This document shows, one piece after another, positions 8,335-17,949 of a DNA stretch of 41,421 nucleotides (position 1 is the first letter of the stretch; each line of letters opens with the position of its first letter). The notes beneath the pieces were generated by a model. That model saw nothing but the letters and a program-made list of their open reading frames with translations, did not search any database and had not been told where the DNA came from. The position numbers and the translations under genes were made by a program. The DNA is from Clostridiales bacterium Firm_18 (GTDB taxonomy: Bacteria > Bacillota > Clostridia > Monoglobales > Firm-18), in NCBI GenBank assembly GCA_001604215.1, contig LVAX01000006.1, forward strand, positions 1 to 41,421, given 5' to 3'.

Positions 8335-11300
8335 GGCTGAAAAACTCCTCCTTGCTGATTTTTTTAAAACTACGGTATTTGTTCCCGGTAAAAGATGTGT
8401 CAAACCGGCAAATACTGCCGTAAGGGCAGTTGTCGCAAGCCGCGCGGCCGGATACCCTTAAAGGGTTGATATTTATATATCCTTCGGATATTTCCCTGAA
8501 AGCTTTTTTAAGCCGGCGGTATGCGGCAGCGCAAATTTTGTCGATTTGCTCGCTTGTGGCAGCCGATTTAACGGAAAAAAGCGTTCCGATACCCTCTTCA
8601 ATTTTTTCCGTCTCAAGAGTTATACCTTGCATGCGGAGCTTTTTCATAACCTCCGCCCATATCTCCTCGTCCGATATATTTCGGCCGGCCGAAATTACAG
8701 GTGCGTCAAACTTATAATAAAGCATGGCGGCAGGCATTGTCTTAACAGAGTCTTTTTTGGATAAGGCTTCACAGACTGCTTTGATATAAATCGGAAGCTG
8801 TATTTGAATGCCGCACAGTATCTCGGAGTAATCTATATTTTTTGAACTTGATTTGTAGTCAACAATGCTTATATAATTACCCTTTTCGGTTCTCCATACA
8901 TCCGCCCTGTCCACCTTGCCTCTGAGGAGAACCTTTGTTCCGTTTACCTCAACCTCAATCGGCGGGAAAACCCCGTTCTCGTCAAAGGTTATTTCATAGC
9001 CCAGCGGCACAAACGATGATTTGCGGTAAAACTCCGAAATGTTTTGGGCGACGGTTGACATAATATTTTTCAATTTTTTTGAAAGGTAATTAAAGCGGGT
9101 GGAGGAGGTATATGTTTCGCTTAAATATTTGTTTAAAACGTTGTCGGTAATTTCCTCCGTCTTTTTCCGGCATTCCTGAGCCGAAATATTGTTCCAGCCG
9201 ATTTCGGAAGCATAACGCGAATAAGATTCAATGATTTCATGCATGAAAATCCCGGCATCATCGGGCCGGATGGTATGTTTTTGCCGTGGCATGGCACCTA
9301 ATCCGTACTTTAAAAAGTATGCAAATTGACACTTATTATAAAGTTCTGCCCGGGAAATGCTGCCGCGAAGGGTTTTACCGAACAAAGCCGATACACTGCC
9401 GGGTGAAAGCCGGCCCGGCAGATTTGAATATTTTAGTGCCTTTAGTGCACGCTTTAGCCTTTCGGGTTGGTTTTCGGCAAACCACAGCATAATTTCCTTA
9501 TATTTTTCCCTGTTGGTAAGCATCTTGTTAAAGGAGGGTAAATTGCCCTCCGTCAAAGGCAGTATATCGGGATTGTCATAAATATTGTCCTGTTGGCGCA
9601 CATTCGGGAAAATTGTTTTTATCCTGTCGACAATTAATGAAGGATACAATGCTGCGCCTTCGTTATCTGCCGCAGGATAAAATATAAAAAGCTTTTGTGT
9701 GGGGGCCGTTATAGCGGAATAAACAATATAATTCTCACCCGCCTGCCTGAGTATTGAAGAGTCCGCCATTTCCAGCCCTGCCGAGGCAAGCGCGTCACGG
9801 TCGTTGTCGGATAGAATACCTTCGTCCGTATGGCTTTTCGGGAAAACACCGTTCGATGTACCAAGAATTATTACACATTTTTTGTCACGGCTTTTGAAAC
9901 GGTCAACCGAGCATACCGATACTTCATCGACGGTTGGGGGAATTTCACCTGTTTCGCATCCGCCAAGCCCGCTTTTTAAAATAGCGTAATACTTTTCAAA
10001 TGTTATATAATTGTCCCCTAAAACGGATACAAGGGAATCAAGCGTTGACATCAGGGCGTTCCAAACCGAAGAAAGAAGATTGCTTTTTTGGATTTGTCCG
10101 TTTTGCCTGTAATGATTAATTTTTTCGAATACTTTTCTTTCCGCGCCCGACTCGCAAATAAATTCGTAAAAAGCTTCGGAGATTTCACGTACGGTTTTTC
10201 GTCCTTTGAATTTATCGGTAAAGTTTATTATAGGAGGGAGAATACGTTTTTTCGTATCATTTATTTTTTCAAGGACTTCAGCGGTATAACCCCTGGGCAA
10301 AAAAGTCCAGTCGTCGGGTTTTCTCCAAAGTGCCGGGGTACTGCCGCATGCAAGGACATAGTTTTCCAATACAAAAAGGTCCTCTTTGTTTACATCGCAG
10401 TAATCTGATTTAAACCAGGTAAAAAGCGCTTCGTAGCTAAAGTTATGTATTACGGCGTCAAACAAAGACAAAACAGACCTTGTAAAGGGATGTGCCATTG
10501 CATTTTGTTTTTCGTCAATATGATAGAGTATTTCATATTCTTCAAAGACATTTCGAATAAGAGGCACATAAATATCCATTGCCCTTGTTATAACGGCAAA
10601 ATCCCGGAAACGGTAGTTTTCTTCCCTGCAAAGGCGCAGGATGTTTATTGCCGCAGCTTCCGTTTCTCCATAATAATTATTGGCTTTAAACAAAAGAATA
10701 TTTTCGGTGGGAGTATTATAAATTTTTGCGGGATATTTAAAATAATTTTGTTCGAGAAATTCCAGTTCTTTATTTTCAGGGTACTTTTTGCACTCACCGG
10801 TATATATATTCGGTAAAACCCTGATATTATCGGCTTGCGCCATATCAAACAGCCGGTTTGCCGTTTTTTTGGAATGAAAAAAAATATCCGCGATTGTTTG
10901 CGGCGGCATAAGGGAATCGGTGCACAGGGAAACGGTGACGCTTTTAGCGCGGAGCATAAATTCCCTGACAACCGAAAGTTGCAAAGCTGAAAAGTTTGTA
11001 AACTCGTCGAAAATCACATGTACATTTTTGTACAAGTCGTGTTTGATTATTTTTTCGAGTGCAGCCGAAAGACTATCCTCATTGTCGGCATTGGGATATA
11101 CGATCAGTTTGTTGTATTCTTTGTAAATAACAGCCAAATCGGCAATTTTGAGTTTTAAGGGGCCGGATACCGAATCAACCGCTCCCATCAGCATATCATC
11201 GGATATGTTATGCCGTTTAAATTCATCCGCCATATTTACCAGTACATTGCAAAAACCTTCGGTCTCCGCCGCATCGGAAAAAAACACGAGCTTTTTTTGA

Positions 11301-11593
11301 ACCGAAATTAAAGCCCGGTGCATCAGCATCAATTTTCCGGAGCTGTCCAAATAATTGCTGCAGATAGGCCCGACTTTGGAAAAAATACGCTGGGACAGGC
11401 GTTCAAAGCTCAGAACGTCTATTTTGTTTTGCGAAAAGCGTTTGATTATTTTGCTTTCTGTTTGCAACGAAAGCTGCTCGGGGACAATATATAAAATATT
11501 CTCGTCACCGCTGCCAAGATGTTTTTCAACAATATCAAAGCAGCATTTCGTTTTACCGCTTCCGGCCCTTCCATACACAATTTGAATTGACAT
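8312..11593 (-). CDS. addB: ATP-dependent nuclease subunit B (AddB)
   Basis: The partner of AddA: an inactivated-helicase scaffold that recognises Chi, with its own nuclease. The 1093-residue product starts MSIQIVYGRAGSGKTKCCF, with an intact Walker A. The C-terminal RecB-type nuclease motif is SIVDYKSSSK. The four Cys of the family's iron-sulfur staple are present: one in YNKCQFAYFLKYG and three in CDNCPYGSICRF at the C-terminus. The ATG at 11593 is preferred. A GTG three codons upstream (11602) is possible but sits only 3 nt from the AAGGA. It is the first gene of the addB-addA operon, the usual gene order in Firmicutes. Confidence 0.95.
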   Translation of the reverse strand: MSIQIVYGRAGSGKTKCCFDIVEKHLGSGDENILYIVPEQLSLQTESKIIKRFSQNKIDVLSFERLSQRIFSKVGPICSNYLDSSGKLMLMHRALISVQKKLVFFSDAAETEGFCNVLVNMADEFKRHNISDDMLMGAVDSVSGPLKLKIADLAVIYKEYNKLIVYPNADNEDSLSAALEKIIKHDLYKNVHVIFDEFTNFSALQLSVVREFMLRAKSVTVSLCTDSLMPPQTIADIFFHSKKTANRLFDMAQADNIRVLPNIYTGECKKYPENKELEFLEQNYFKYPAKIYNTPTENILLFKANNYYGETEAAAINILRLCREENYRFRDFAVITRAMDIYVPLIRNVFEEYEILYHIDEKQNAMAHPFTRSVLSLFDAVIHNFSYEALFTWFKSDYCDVNKEDLFVLENYVLACGSTPALWRKPDDWTFLPRGYTAEVLEKINDTKKRILPPIINFTDKFKGRKTVREISEAFYEFICESGAERKVFEKINHYRQNGQIQKSNLLSSVWNALMSTLDSLVSVLGDNYITFEKYYAILKSGLGGCETGEIPPTVDEVSVCSVDRFKSRDKKCVIILGTSNGVFPKSHTDEGILSDNDRDALASAGLEMADSSILRQAGENYIVYSAITAPTQKLFIFYPAADNEGAALYPSLIVDRIKTIFPNVRQQDNIYDNPDILPLTEGNLPSFNKMLTNREKYKEIMLWFAENQPERLKRALKALKYSNLPGRLSPGSVSALFGKTLRGSISRAELYNKCQFAYFLKYGLGAMPRQKHTIRPDDAGIFMHEIIESYSRYASEIGWNNISAQECRKKTEEITDNVLNKYLSETYTSSTRFNYLSKKLKNIMSTVAQNISEFYRKSSFVPLGYEITFDENGVFPPIEVEVNGTKVLLRGKVDRADVWRTEKGNYISIVDYKSSSKNIDYSEILCGIQIQLPIYIKAVCEALSKKDSVKTMPAAMLYYKFDAPVISAGRNISDEEIWAEVMKKLRMQGITLETEKIEEGIGTLFSVKSAATSEQIDKICAAAYRRLKKAFREISEGYININPLRVSGRAACDNCPYGSICRFDTSFTGNKYRSFKKISKEEFFSHVDSMDK

Positions 11594-11620
11594 ATAAACC
11601 ACAATTCCTTGTTTAAATGT

Positions 11621-11700
11621 TTAAAGTGAAAAAACCTGTATAAAAAGCAAGGATGAACACTTATTGTGTCCACCTTTTATTTAATTAATGTTCACTTTAA
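11621..11700. repeat. 10-bp perfect inverted repeat upstream of addB
   Basis: TTAAAGTGAA (11621-11630) is exactly complementary to TTCACTTTAA (11691-11700), 60 nt apart. A smaller ACAC/GTGT hairpin lies between them. It sits in the addB leader/promoter region and could be a pair of operator half-sites or an RNA structure. I could not fix a promoter here. Confidence 0.35.
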
Positions 11701-11703
11701 TCA

Positions 11704-11763
11704 ATAAAAAATTCCCTTAAAAACTCAAATAACACATTGTGCATCGGCAAGTTTTCAAGGGAA
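11704..11763 (-). terminator. Terminator of spoVG
   Basis: The arms at 11750-11763 and 11712-11725 pair over 14 positions on the minus strand, where the one non-Watson-Crick position becomes a G-U wobble; read on the plus strand it would be an A-C mismatch. The minus-strand stem is followed by TTTTTTATTG. The loop is long (24 nt). Both the wobble and the T tract fit termination of the minus-strand spoVG transcript. Confidence 0.6.
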
Positions 11764-11867
11764 CTTTTTAAAAACATCAATAATTATTTGCCACGCACAA
11801 CACAATCAATAAAATTTTTAAGCAGCTATACTAAAAGCATCTTTGATAATTCGATATGGCAAACAAA

Positions 11868-12221
11868 TTATTCCGCTGACGCAGAAGACTCGGCAACATC
11901 GGCCTCTTCTTTTATTTCTTCCGCTTTTGCTTTTGCTTTTACATCTTCTTGTTTAACTTCTTCCAAATCTTTTATTTCTTCATATTTTGAAATAATGGCA
12001 TTTTGCAAAAATTCTCTTGTTTCCGCGTTAATGGGATGAGCTATGTCTTTAAATTCCCCCTCCGGAGTTTTTCTGCTTGGCATAGCTACAAACAGTTTTT
12101 CCTGTCCTTCGATTACTTTAATATCATGCACAACAAATGAGCCGTCAAATGTAACTGAAACAACAGCCTTCATTCTTCCTTCCGAATTAATTTTTCTTAC
12201 TCTGATATCGGTAATTTCCAT
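11868..12221 (-). CDS. spoVG: Septation/regulatory protein SpoVG
   Basis: A small conserved protein, needed for stage V sporulation and septation control in Bacillus and acting as a nucleic-acid-binding regulator in several Firmicutes. The 117-residue product has the family core: [19 protein letters not shown], then [17 protein letters not shown], then [20 protein letters not shown]. The family usually has about 85-97 residues; here a C-terminal tail rich in Lys, Glu and Ala (from ~residue 88) is added, predicted helical or disordered. AAAGGTGG precedes the ATG by about 9 nt. It is transcribed alone, divergent from murC, from a good sigma-A-like promoter overlaid by a long palindrome, and ends in its own terminator. 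Confidence 0.94.
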   Translation of the reverse strand: MEITDIRVRKINSEGRMKAVVSVTFDGSFVVHDIKVIEGQEKLFVAMPSRKTPEGEFKDIAHPINAETREFLQNAIISKYEEIKDLEEVKQEDVKAKAKAEEIKEEADVAESSASAE

Positions 12222-12265
12222 GCTTTGAGACCACCTTTCGCTTTTTTAAATTATGATATACACAT

Positions 12266-12294
12266 ATATTACTACATTTTAAATAAAAAATCAA
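12266..12294 (-). promoter_or_regulatory. Predicted spoVG promoter
   Basis: On the minus strand TTGATT (12289-12294) and TAATAT (12266-12271) are 17 nt apart. The -35 box lies inside the left arm of the 12276-12321 palindrome. In Bacillus subtilis spoVG is a classic sigma-H gene, but what I see here looks like a housekeeping promoter. Confidence 0.5.
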
Positions 12295-12321
12295 ATTTTT
12301 TTTTGATTTTTTATTTAAAAT
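12276..12321. repeat. 20-bp perfect AT-rich palindrome between spoVG and murC
   Basis: The arm at 12276-12295 is the exact reverse complement of 12302-12321, with a 6-T loop. Each arm contains only one G-C pair. It lies between divergent genes, so it is not a terminator for either. It overlaps the predicted spoVG -35 box and could act as an operator or a cruciform/bent DNA element. Confidence 0.7.
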
Positions 12322-12507
12322 AACATATAATATATTTAGGGGAAAATTTTAAAATATTTCCTTTTGTGTGAAATATTGACTATTTATAAGGCTTGTGCCG
12401 TTTAACGATAGAAACTAATCAATTTATTAAAGATAAAAAAATTTTTTTAAACATACAAAATAAATGCCCCGGTTTTTAAAATTATACCAAAATGTGGTTA
12501 AAGAGCA
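12322..12507. other. AT-rich non-coding stretch
   Basis: The whole spoVG-murC intergenic region is about 350 nt. Apart from the two promoters and the palindrome, I see only AT-rich sequence with no plausible open frame with a ribosome binding site and no recognisable RNA gene. Confidence 0.5.
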
Positions 12508-12538
12508 TTGTAATTTTCGTAAATAATGTTTTTATAAT
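12508..12538 (+). promoter_or_regulatory. Predicted murC promoter
   Basis: TTGTAA (12508-12513) is followed after 19 nt by a consensus TATAAT (12533-12538). The spacing is long but the -10 box is perfect. Transcription would start near 12545, just upstream of the murC ribosome binding site. Confidence 0.5.
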
Positions 12539-12569
12539 ATACTATCATATAAAAGGAGATGTAATTACC

Positions 12570-13910
12570 TTGGCAATAAAAGAACTACATAGTGTGCATT
12601 TTATAGGAATCGGCGGGATAAGCATGAGCGCACTTGCACATATACTTTTGCGTGAAGGTGCTTTTGTAAGCGGCTCGGATTGTGTTGAATCCCCAATAAC
12701 ATCGCGTCTTGCCGAGGCCGGTGCCGACATTAAAATCGGACATTCGGAAAAAAATATACTAAGCCCCGAACTTGTGGTTTATACTGCTGCCATATCGGAG
12801 GACAACCCCGAACTCGTCAAAGCAAGGAAAATGGGAATAAAGACACTTGAAAGAGCGGACTTTTTAGGCGAAATGATGAAAAGCTATAATTTCCCCATTG
12901 CGGTAAGCGGAACCCATGGAAAAACAACTACAACCGCAATGCTTTCCTGCGTTCTTTTAAACGCAGGTCTTAACCCTACCGTCTTAGTGGGCGGGGAACT
13001 TTCAAGAATAAACGGGAATTATCATGTCGGCAGCACCAAGTATCTTGTTTTTGAAGCGTGTGAATATGTAGACAGTTTCTTAAAATTTAATCCCTTCGCT
13101 GCAATTGTGTTAAATATTGACGAGGACCATTTGGATTATTTCGGCGGGATTGACAATATTGCCGAGTCTTTTAAAAAGTTTATGCAAAAGCTGCCCGAAG
13201 ACGGCTTTGCAGTATTAAATTCCGAAGATGAGAATATTATGAAAAGTGCGAGGGACATCTCATGTCGCAAAGTGTACTACGGCTCAAACGGTGAATACAA
13301 AGCTTCGGATATAACGGTATCGGAAGACGGGACAATTGGTTTTACCCTTAGGCATGAAAAATTTACAAAAGACATAAAGTTGGGTGTTAAGGGGCTTCAT
13401 AATGTATCAAACGCACTTGCGGTATTCGCAGCGGCACATAATTTGGGGCTGGAGCCTGATGATATTGCAAAAGGCATAGAAAGCTTTAACGGAACAAAAA
13501 GAAGGTTTGAATATAAAGGAGAGGTCTTCGGCGCATCGGTGTATGACGATTACGCACATCATCCGGCTGAAATAGAGGCAACATTAAATACGGCACGAAA
13601 TATCCGGCACAATAAAATATGGTGTATTTTTCAACCCCATACCTATTCCCGCACAAGGGCTCTTTTTGACGGTTTTGTCAACGCCCTTTCCAAAGCTGAC
13701 ATGGTAATAATTACGGATATTTATGCGGCAAGAGAGCCGAGTGACGGAAAAACCAATGCAAAGATGCTTGCCGAGAAGATAAAGGGTGCCGTTTATATCA
13801 GCGATTTTTGCGAAATCGCGGAATATATTAAAGCAAACGTATCGAAAAATGATATAGTTTTAACCATGGGCGCGGGTACGGTTACCGACATATCCCGGCT
13901 GCTTGTTTGA
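12570..13910 (+). CDS. murC: UDP-N-acetylmuramate--L-alanine ligase MurC
   Basis: Adds L-alanine to UDP-MurNAc with ATP, the first cytoplasmic step of peptidoglycan stem-peptide synthesis. Motifs: FIGIGGISMSALA at the N-terminus (nucleotide-sugar-binding Rossmann domain), the Mur-ligase ATP loop GTHGKTTTTAML, EACEYVDSFL, NIDEDHLDYFGG and DDYAHHPAEIEATL. I place the start at the TTG at 12570, which has AAAAGGAGATG about 10 nt upstream and gives 446 residues. An in-frame ATG at 12492 lies upstream of the predicted -10 box and has no ribosome binding site, so it is unlikely. The last 29 nt overlap the end of the convergent PHP gene. Confidence 0.94.
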   Translation: MAIKELHSVHFIGIGGISMSALAHILLREGAFVSGSDCVESPITSRLAEAGADIKIGHSEKNILSPELVVYTAAISEDNPELVKARKMGIKTLERADFLGEMMKSYNFPIAVSGTHGKTTTTAMLSCVLLNAGLNPTVLVGGELSRINGNYHVGSTKYLVFEACEYVDSFLKFNPFAAIVLNIDEDHLDYFGGIDNIAESFKKFMQKLPEDGFAVLNSEDENIMKSARDISCRKVYYGSNGEYKASDITVSEDGTIGFTLRHEKFTKDIKLGVKGLHNVSNALAVFAAAHNLGLEPDDIAKGIESFNGTKRRFEYKGEVFGASVYDDYAHHPAEIEATLNTARNIRHNKIWCIFQPHTYSRTRALFDGFVNALSKADMVIITDIYAAREPSDGKTNAKMLAEKIKGAVYISDFCEIAEYIKANVSKNDIVLTMGAGTVTDISRLLV

Positions 13911-14733
13911 TTTTTTCGAGAAGGCTGTACGGAACGCACATGTTTCCGTGCCCCGTGCCGATAAAAGTTCCCTTTCGCCGGGTTCCGTGAAAATCCGTGC
14001 CTCCGCTTTTGAGCAAGTTGTGTTTTTCCGCAAGGCCGGCAGCGATTCTTTCCATATCGGGGGTATAGTCGGAGTAGAATGCTTCTATTCCGGCCAGACC
14101 GTACTTAGTAAGGCGGCGTACAATGGCGTCAAGTTCTTCCTCACTTTTTTGCAGGTAATTGATATGAGCCAAAAAAGCAAGCCCGCCGGAGGCGGTTATT
14201 GTTTCAATGCCTTCTTTTTCTCCGATTTTTTCTCTTTTAACATATGCTGCTTGTCCGGGTGATATATACTGCTTGAAGATTTTTCTGTAATCACTTACTT
14301 GCCCTTTGATTTCAAGGGCTTGTGCTATATGCAGCCTCCCCATATTAGAAGCGCCGGTTATTTTTTTAACCTCGTCATACGTTATATCAAAGCCTGCCGA
14401 TTGCAGTTTTTCTATCATTGCTTTATTGCGCAGTTCGCGCCACTCCCTGAGTTTTTTCAGCATGCTTTCAAGACGCGGATTTTTATGGTCGATATAAAAC
14501 CCCAAAATATGAATATCGTCGGTTTCGCCTACTCCTATTTCAATTCCGGGTACAACTTCGATGCGGGTGTCTTTTGCTGCCATAAGTGCTTCGTCAATTC
14601 CCCCCGTGCAGTCATGGTCCGTTATTGCGATAGCGGTAAGACCTGCTTTTATGGCAAGCTCAACAAGCTCTGAAGGTGAAAAAGAGCCATCCGAAGCAGT
14701 CGAATGAACATGCATGTCTATGGCACATTTCAA
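13882..14733 (-). CDS. PHP-domain phosphoesterase (YciV/TrpH, RNase AM-like)
   Basis: A metal-dependent phosphoesterase of the PHP superfamily, cytoplasmic. Characterised homologues of the YciV/TrpH group act on nucleotides or short 5'-phosphorylated RNA (RNase AM, 3',5'-nucleoside bisphosphate phosphatase). The 283-residue product has all the metal-ligand motifs: MHVHSTASDGS, ITDHDCTGG, PGIEIG, LAHINYL and GGTDFHG. The start is a TTG at 14733 with AAGGAG 9 nt upstream; the first ATG is six codons further in. It starts 3 nt after the nrdR stop, so it is the distal gene of an nrdR-PHP operon. Its 3' end overlaps murC on the opposite strand. The exact substrate is not predictable. Confidence 0.85.
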   Translation of the reverse strand: MKCAIDMHVHSTASDGSFSPSELVELAIKAGLTAIAITDHDCTGGIDEALMAAKDTRIEVVPGIEIGVGETDDIHILGFYIDHKNPRLESMLKKLREWRELRNKAMIEKLQSAGFDITYDEVKKITGASNMGRLHIAQALEIKGQVSDYRKIFKQYISPGQAAYVKREKIGEKEGIETITASGGLAFLAHINYLQKSEEELDAIVRRLTKYGLAGIEAFYSDYTPDMERIAAGLAEKHNLLKSGGTDFHGTRRKGTFIGTGHGNMCVPYSLLEKIKQAAGICR

Positions 14734-14736
14734 AAT

Positions 14737-15192
14737 TTATTTCTCCTTTATAAGTTTTTTAAGTTCTTCCATGAACGAATTAATATCTTTAAATTGCCTG
14801 TAAACCGATGCAAACCGAACATAAGAAATCTCGTCGATTGTTTTCAGCCTGTCCATCACAAGCTCACCGATTTCGGTTGTGGTTACTTCCCTTGCAAGAG
14901 AGTTTCTTACAACCTCTTCAACCTCGTCAACTATTTTTTCAAGCTGACCAATGGAAATAGGACGTTTTTCGCATGCTCTCAGCAGCCCGTTAAGCAGCTT
15001 GTCCCGATTAAACGGTTGGCGGGTTAAGTCCTTTTTGACAACAATAAGAGGGATATTTTCGACTCTTTCATAGCTTGTAAAACGCCCCCCGCATTCCAAA
15101 CATTCACGCCTGCGCCTGATTGAAGTGCCGTCCTCCGCAGAGCGCGAATCCACAACTTTGCTTTCGAGATGACCGCAAAAGATACATTTCAT
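14737..15192 (-). CDS. nrdR: Transcriptional repressor NrdR
   Basis: An ATP/dATP-sensing repressor of ribonucleotide reductase genes. The 151-residue length is exactly typical. The N-terminal zinc ribbon has Cys3/Cys6 (MKCIFCGH) and Cys31/Cys34 (CLECGG), preceded by the conserved [19 protein letters not shown] stretch. It is followed by the ATP-cone domain ([27 protein letters not shown]). I chose the ATG at 15192 because the zinc ribbon starts there and GGGGGG lies 8 nt upstream; an upstream in-frame ATG at 15222 adds ten unconserved residues. It lies between the ylmC-like gene and the PHP gene. The nrdR/ylmC neighbourhood is common in Clostridia. Confidence 0.96.
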   Translation of the reverse strand: MKCIFCGHLESKVVDSRSAEDGTSIRRRRECLECGGRFTSYERVENIPLIVVKKDLTRQPFNRDKLLNGLLRACEKRPISIGQLEKIVDEVEEVVRNSLAREVTTTEIGELVMDRLKTIDEISYVRFASVYRQFKDINSFMEELKKLIKEK

Positions 15193-15245
15193 TTGCAATA
15201 CCCCCCATACAAAAAAATACACTGCTGAAGTAATAGTATTATATC

Positions 15246-15500
15246 CTAACCGTCGCTTAAATTATGCGGCTTATTATTTACTATTATTATGTCGTCGCCT
15301 ATTTTGCAAATGTTGCACCATGGGATAACGCAATCCTCTGTTTTTCCGAAAATGCCGGCAAAGCCTTTTCGCCCGGGTACAACAATTGCTATAATACGGC
15401 CGTTACGGATATCAACCTCAACGTCACATACAAAGCCAAGCCTTCGTCCGTCAGACAAGTCGATAACTTCTTTGTTCCGCAAATCCTGAAACCTATCCAT
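15246..15500 (-). CDS. YlmC/YmxH family PRC-barrel sporulation protein
   Basis: An 84-residue PRC-barrel-like protein of the YlmC/YmxH family, conserved in endospore-forming Firmicutes, whose molecular role is poorly defined. The family pattern is visible: [22 protein letters not shown], then [18 protein letters not shown], then [30 protein letters not shown] lies about 9 nt upstream of the ATG. It precedes nrdR on the same strand. A dispersed stem-loop repeat sits 23 nt upstream of its start. Confidence 0.88.
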   Translation of the reverse strand: MDRFQDLRNKEVIDLSDGRRLGFVCDVEVDIRNGRIIAIVVPGRKGFAGIFGKTEDCVIPWCNICKIGDDIIIVNNKPHNLSDG

Positions 15501-15522
15501 ACTTTATCACCATTTTTTGCCG

Positions 15523-15574
15523 GTTAAGCATAAGGGAGTCAAACCCTGTCTAAAAAGCTCGGCTCTCCTATGCC
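15523..15574 (-). repeat. Imperfect stem-loop, copy 3 of the dispersed hairpin, in the ylmC-like leader
   Basis: GCATAAGGGAG (15528-15538) pairs imperfectly with CTCTCCTATGC (15563-15573). An inner stretch (GGGAGTCAAACCC) matches copy 1 read on the minus strand. It lies 23 nt upstream of the ylmC-like start codon. Confidence 0.4.
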
Positions 15575-15634
15575 TGCACGCTGCGGCAAATAATCATATT
15601 ATATAATTTATATATATGATACATGGGCGATAAA

Positions 15635-16138
15635 CTATTCTGAAATTTTTGATATTTCTTTGCTTAAGTATTTAAACAATATGTATAATATAAGTATTTG
15701 AAGCCCCGCATATAGAGGAAGGGTGACAAGCTTGGATATTAACACAGCCTTTATCGCGGTGCCGTACAATATATTTATCCAGACTGCGTTTACCAAGAAA
15801 TCAAGGAATACAACCGTTGTTAAAACGGCAAGAGTTACACCTGCAAGATTCTTTGGTTTTTTATATAAAAACAGCCCGTAAAGAATACCCTTTGCAATTG
15901 CGCTTGCGGTAAAGCCGGGGAAATATGTACCGTCCTGTTTTATTAAATAACCTATAACATCCGACAACCCTCCGATAATTCCGCCCCATACCGGCCCTAA
16001 TACGGCAGAACCTATTGCCGAGGGAATAAAAGAAAGGCCGAATTTTGTTGACCCGAAGAGAAAAACTGTGGCATATACCTTCAAAATTGTTGTAAGAGCT
16101 ACAAATAAAGCGGCATAAGTTAATTGTCTGATTTTCAT
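15635..16138 (-). CDS. folT: ECF transporter substrate-binding (S) component, folate type (FolT-like)
   Basis: An integral membrane vitamin-binding subunit of an energy-coupling-factor transporter; folate is the likely substrate. The 167 residues form about five or six hydrophobic helices. The stretch GLSFIPSAIGSAVLGPVWGG, then LSDVIGYLIKQDGTYFPGFTAS, then KGILYGLFLYKK is characteristic of the folate-family S component. It would need the shared EcfA/EcfA'/EcfT module encoded elsewhere. CGGAGG lies 6 nt before the ATG. I looked upstream for a tetrahydrofolate riboswitch and saw none; the leader is only about 100 nt. Substrate assignment is by similarity and could be another vitamin. Confidence 0.85.
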   Translation of the reverse strand: MKIRQLTYAALFVALTTILKVYATVFLFGSTKFGLSFIPSAIGSAVLGPVWGGIIGGLSDVIGYLIKQDGTYFPGFTASAIAKGILYGLFLYKKPKNLAGVTLAVLTTVVFLDFLVNAVWINILYGTAIKAVLISKLVTLPLYAGLQILILYILFKYLSKEISKISE

Positions 16139-16235
16139 TTTTACCTCCGTTTTTAGTGTGTTATGCTCCGCATTACAATATTTTGATGAATCAGGGGTGC
16201 AAGTTTAAAATATGCCTATCATACGGAAAACGGTA

Positions 16236-16769
16236 TTACAAGCTGTTTATATATTGCAAAATCGGATTAATTGATTTTTCATCGGTAAAGTCTACACTTT
16301 TGCCGTATGTGGCGATAATTCCTTTGGTATCGTCGTCCCAGTCTTCGGTTTTTTTCATTTCAATCGTTTTTTTAAGGCAAAACATAAGGAATTTATCAAA
16401 GGGTTTCATTTTTTTATAGTCTAATGCTCCCCGGAGAAAAAAGACTTTTACTTTTTCCTTCATTTCATCGCTTAAGTTGCGGTTTTTTATTTCTTCTTCG
16501 GTTTTATCCGGGTTTAATGATGAGCCTACGGCAAATACCACTACATTTTTGTTTTTAATTAATTCATAATTTTTTTTAATAAATGAAAAGCCAAGCAAGC
16601 CCCCGGCATATAATCCGCCGCCGTAAATAATAGTGTCATAAGAATTAAGCATTTGAACGCTGACATCTTTTACATCGAACAAATCGGCACCGAGGCTTTG
16701 CGAAATCCAATGCGCATATTTTTTTGCAGAGCCGTATTTGGTTTTGTAAATAACAATTGTTTTTGACAT
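16236..16769 (-). CDS. Flavodoxin-domain protein (HemG/flavodoxin_5-like)
   Basis: An FMN-binding flavodoxin-like protein, cytoplasmic. The N-terminus TIVIYKTKYGSAKKYAHWI is the phosphate-binding loop of the flavodoxin fold. TIIYGGGLYAGGLLG is the second FMN loop. The 177-residue length and sequence type match the HemG-like flavodoxin_5 group, in which E. coli HemG oxidises protoporphyrinogen. No heme genes are nearby, so a general electron-transfer or reductase role is as likely. The ATG at 16769 is preferred, with AAAGGA 10 nt upstream; a TTG one codon upstream is possible. It follows gapA but is separated from it by gapA's terminator. Confidence 0.8.
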   Translation of the reverse strand: MSKTIVIYKTKYGSAKKYAHWISQSLGADLFDVKDVSVQMLNSYDTIIYGGGLYAGGLLGFSFIKKNYELIKNKNVVVFAVGSSLNPDKTEEEIKNRNLSDEMKEKVKVFFLRGALDYKKMKPFDKFLMFCLKKTIEMKKTEDWDDDTKGIIATYGKSVDFTDEKSINPILQYINSL

Positions 16770-16793
16770 CAAATCGCTTTCCTTTCTGCATAT

Positions 16794-16829
16794 TTTAAAA
16801 AAAGGACCGATTTTTGCGTCGGTCCTTTT
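16794..16829 (-). terminator. Terminator of the GAPDH gene
   Basis: Reading the minus strand, AAAAGGACCGA pairs perfectly with TCGGTCCTTTT around an 8-nt loop, and the T tract continues to seven T residues. It lies 16 nt after the GAPDH stop and upstream of the flavodoxin gene. Confidence 0.88.
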
Positions 16830-16844
16830 CAGTAATGCAAAAAA

Positions 16845-17921
<1,077 letters not shown>

Positions 17922-17949
17922 GCATTTTTTTAATTTTTTAAAATTTTTA

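Noticed and set aside
12492..12569. ATG at 12492 as the murC start
   Set aside because: It lies upstream of the predicted -10 box and has no ribosome binding site; the added 26 residues are hydrophobic and not part of the family.
16139..16235. Possible tetrahydrofolate riboswitch before the FolT-like gene
   Set aside because: The leader is short and I could not find the conserved core and pairing of that riboswitch.
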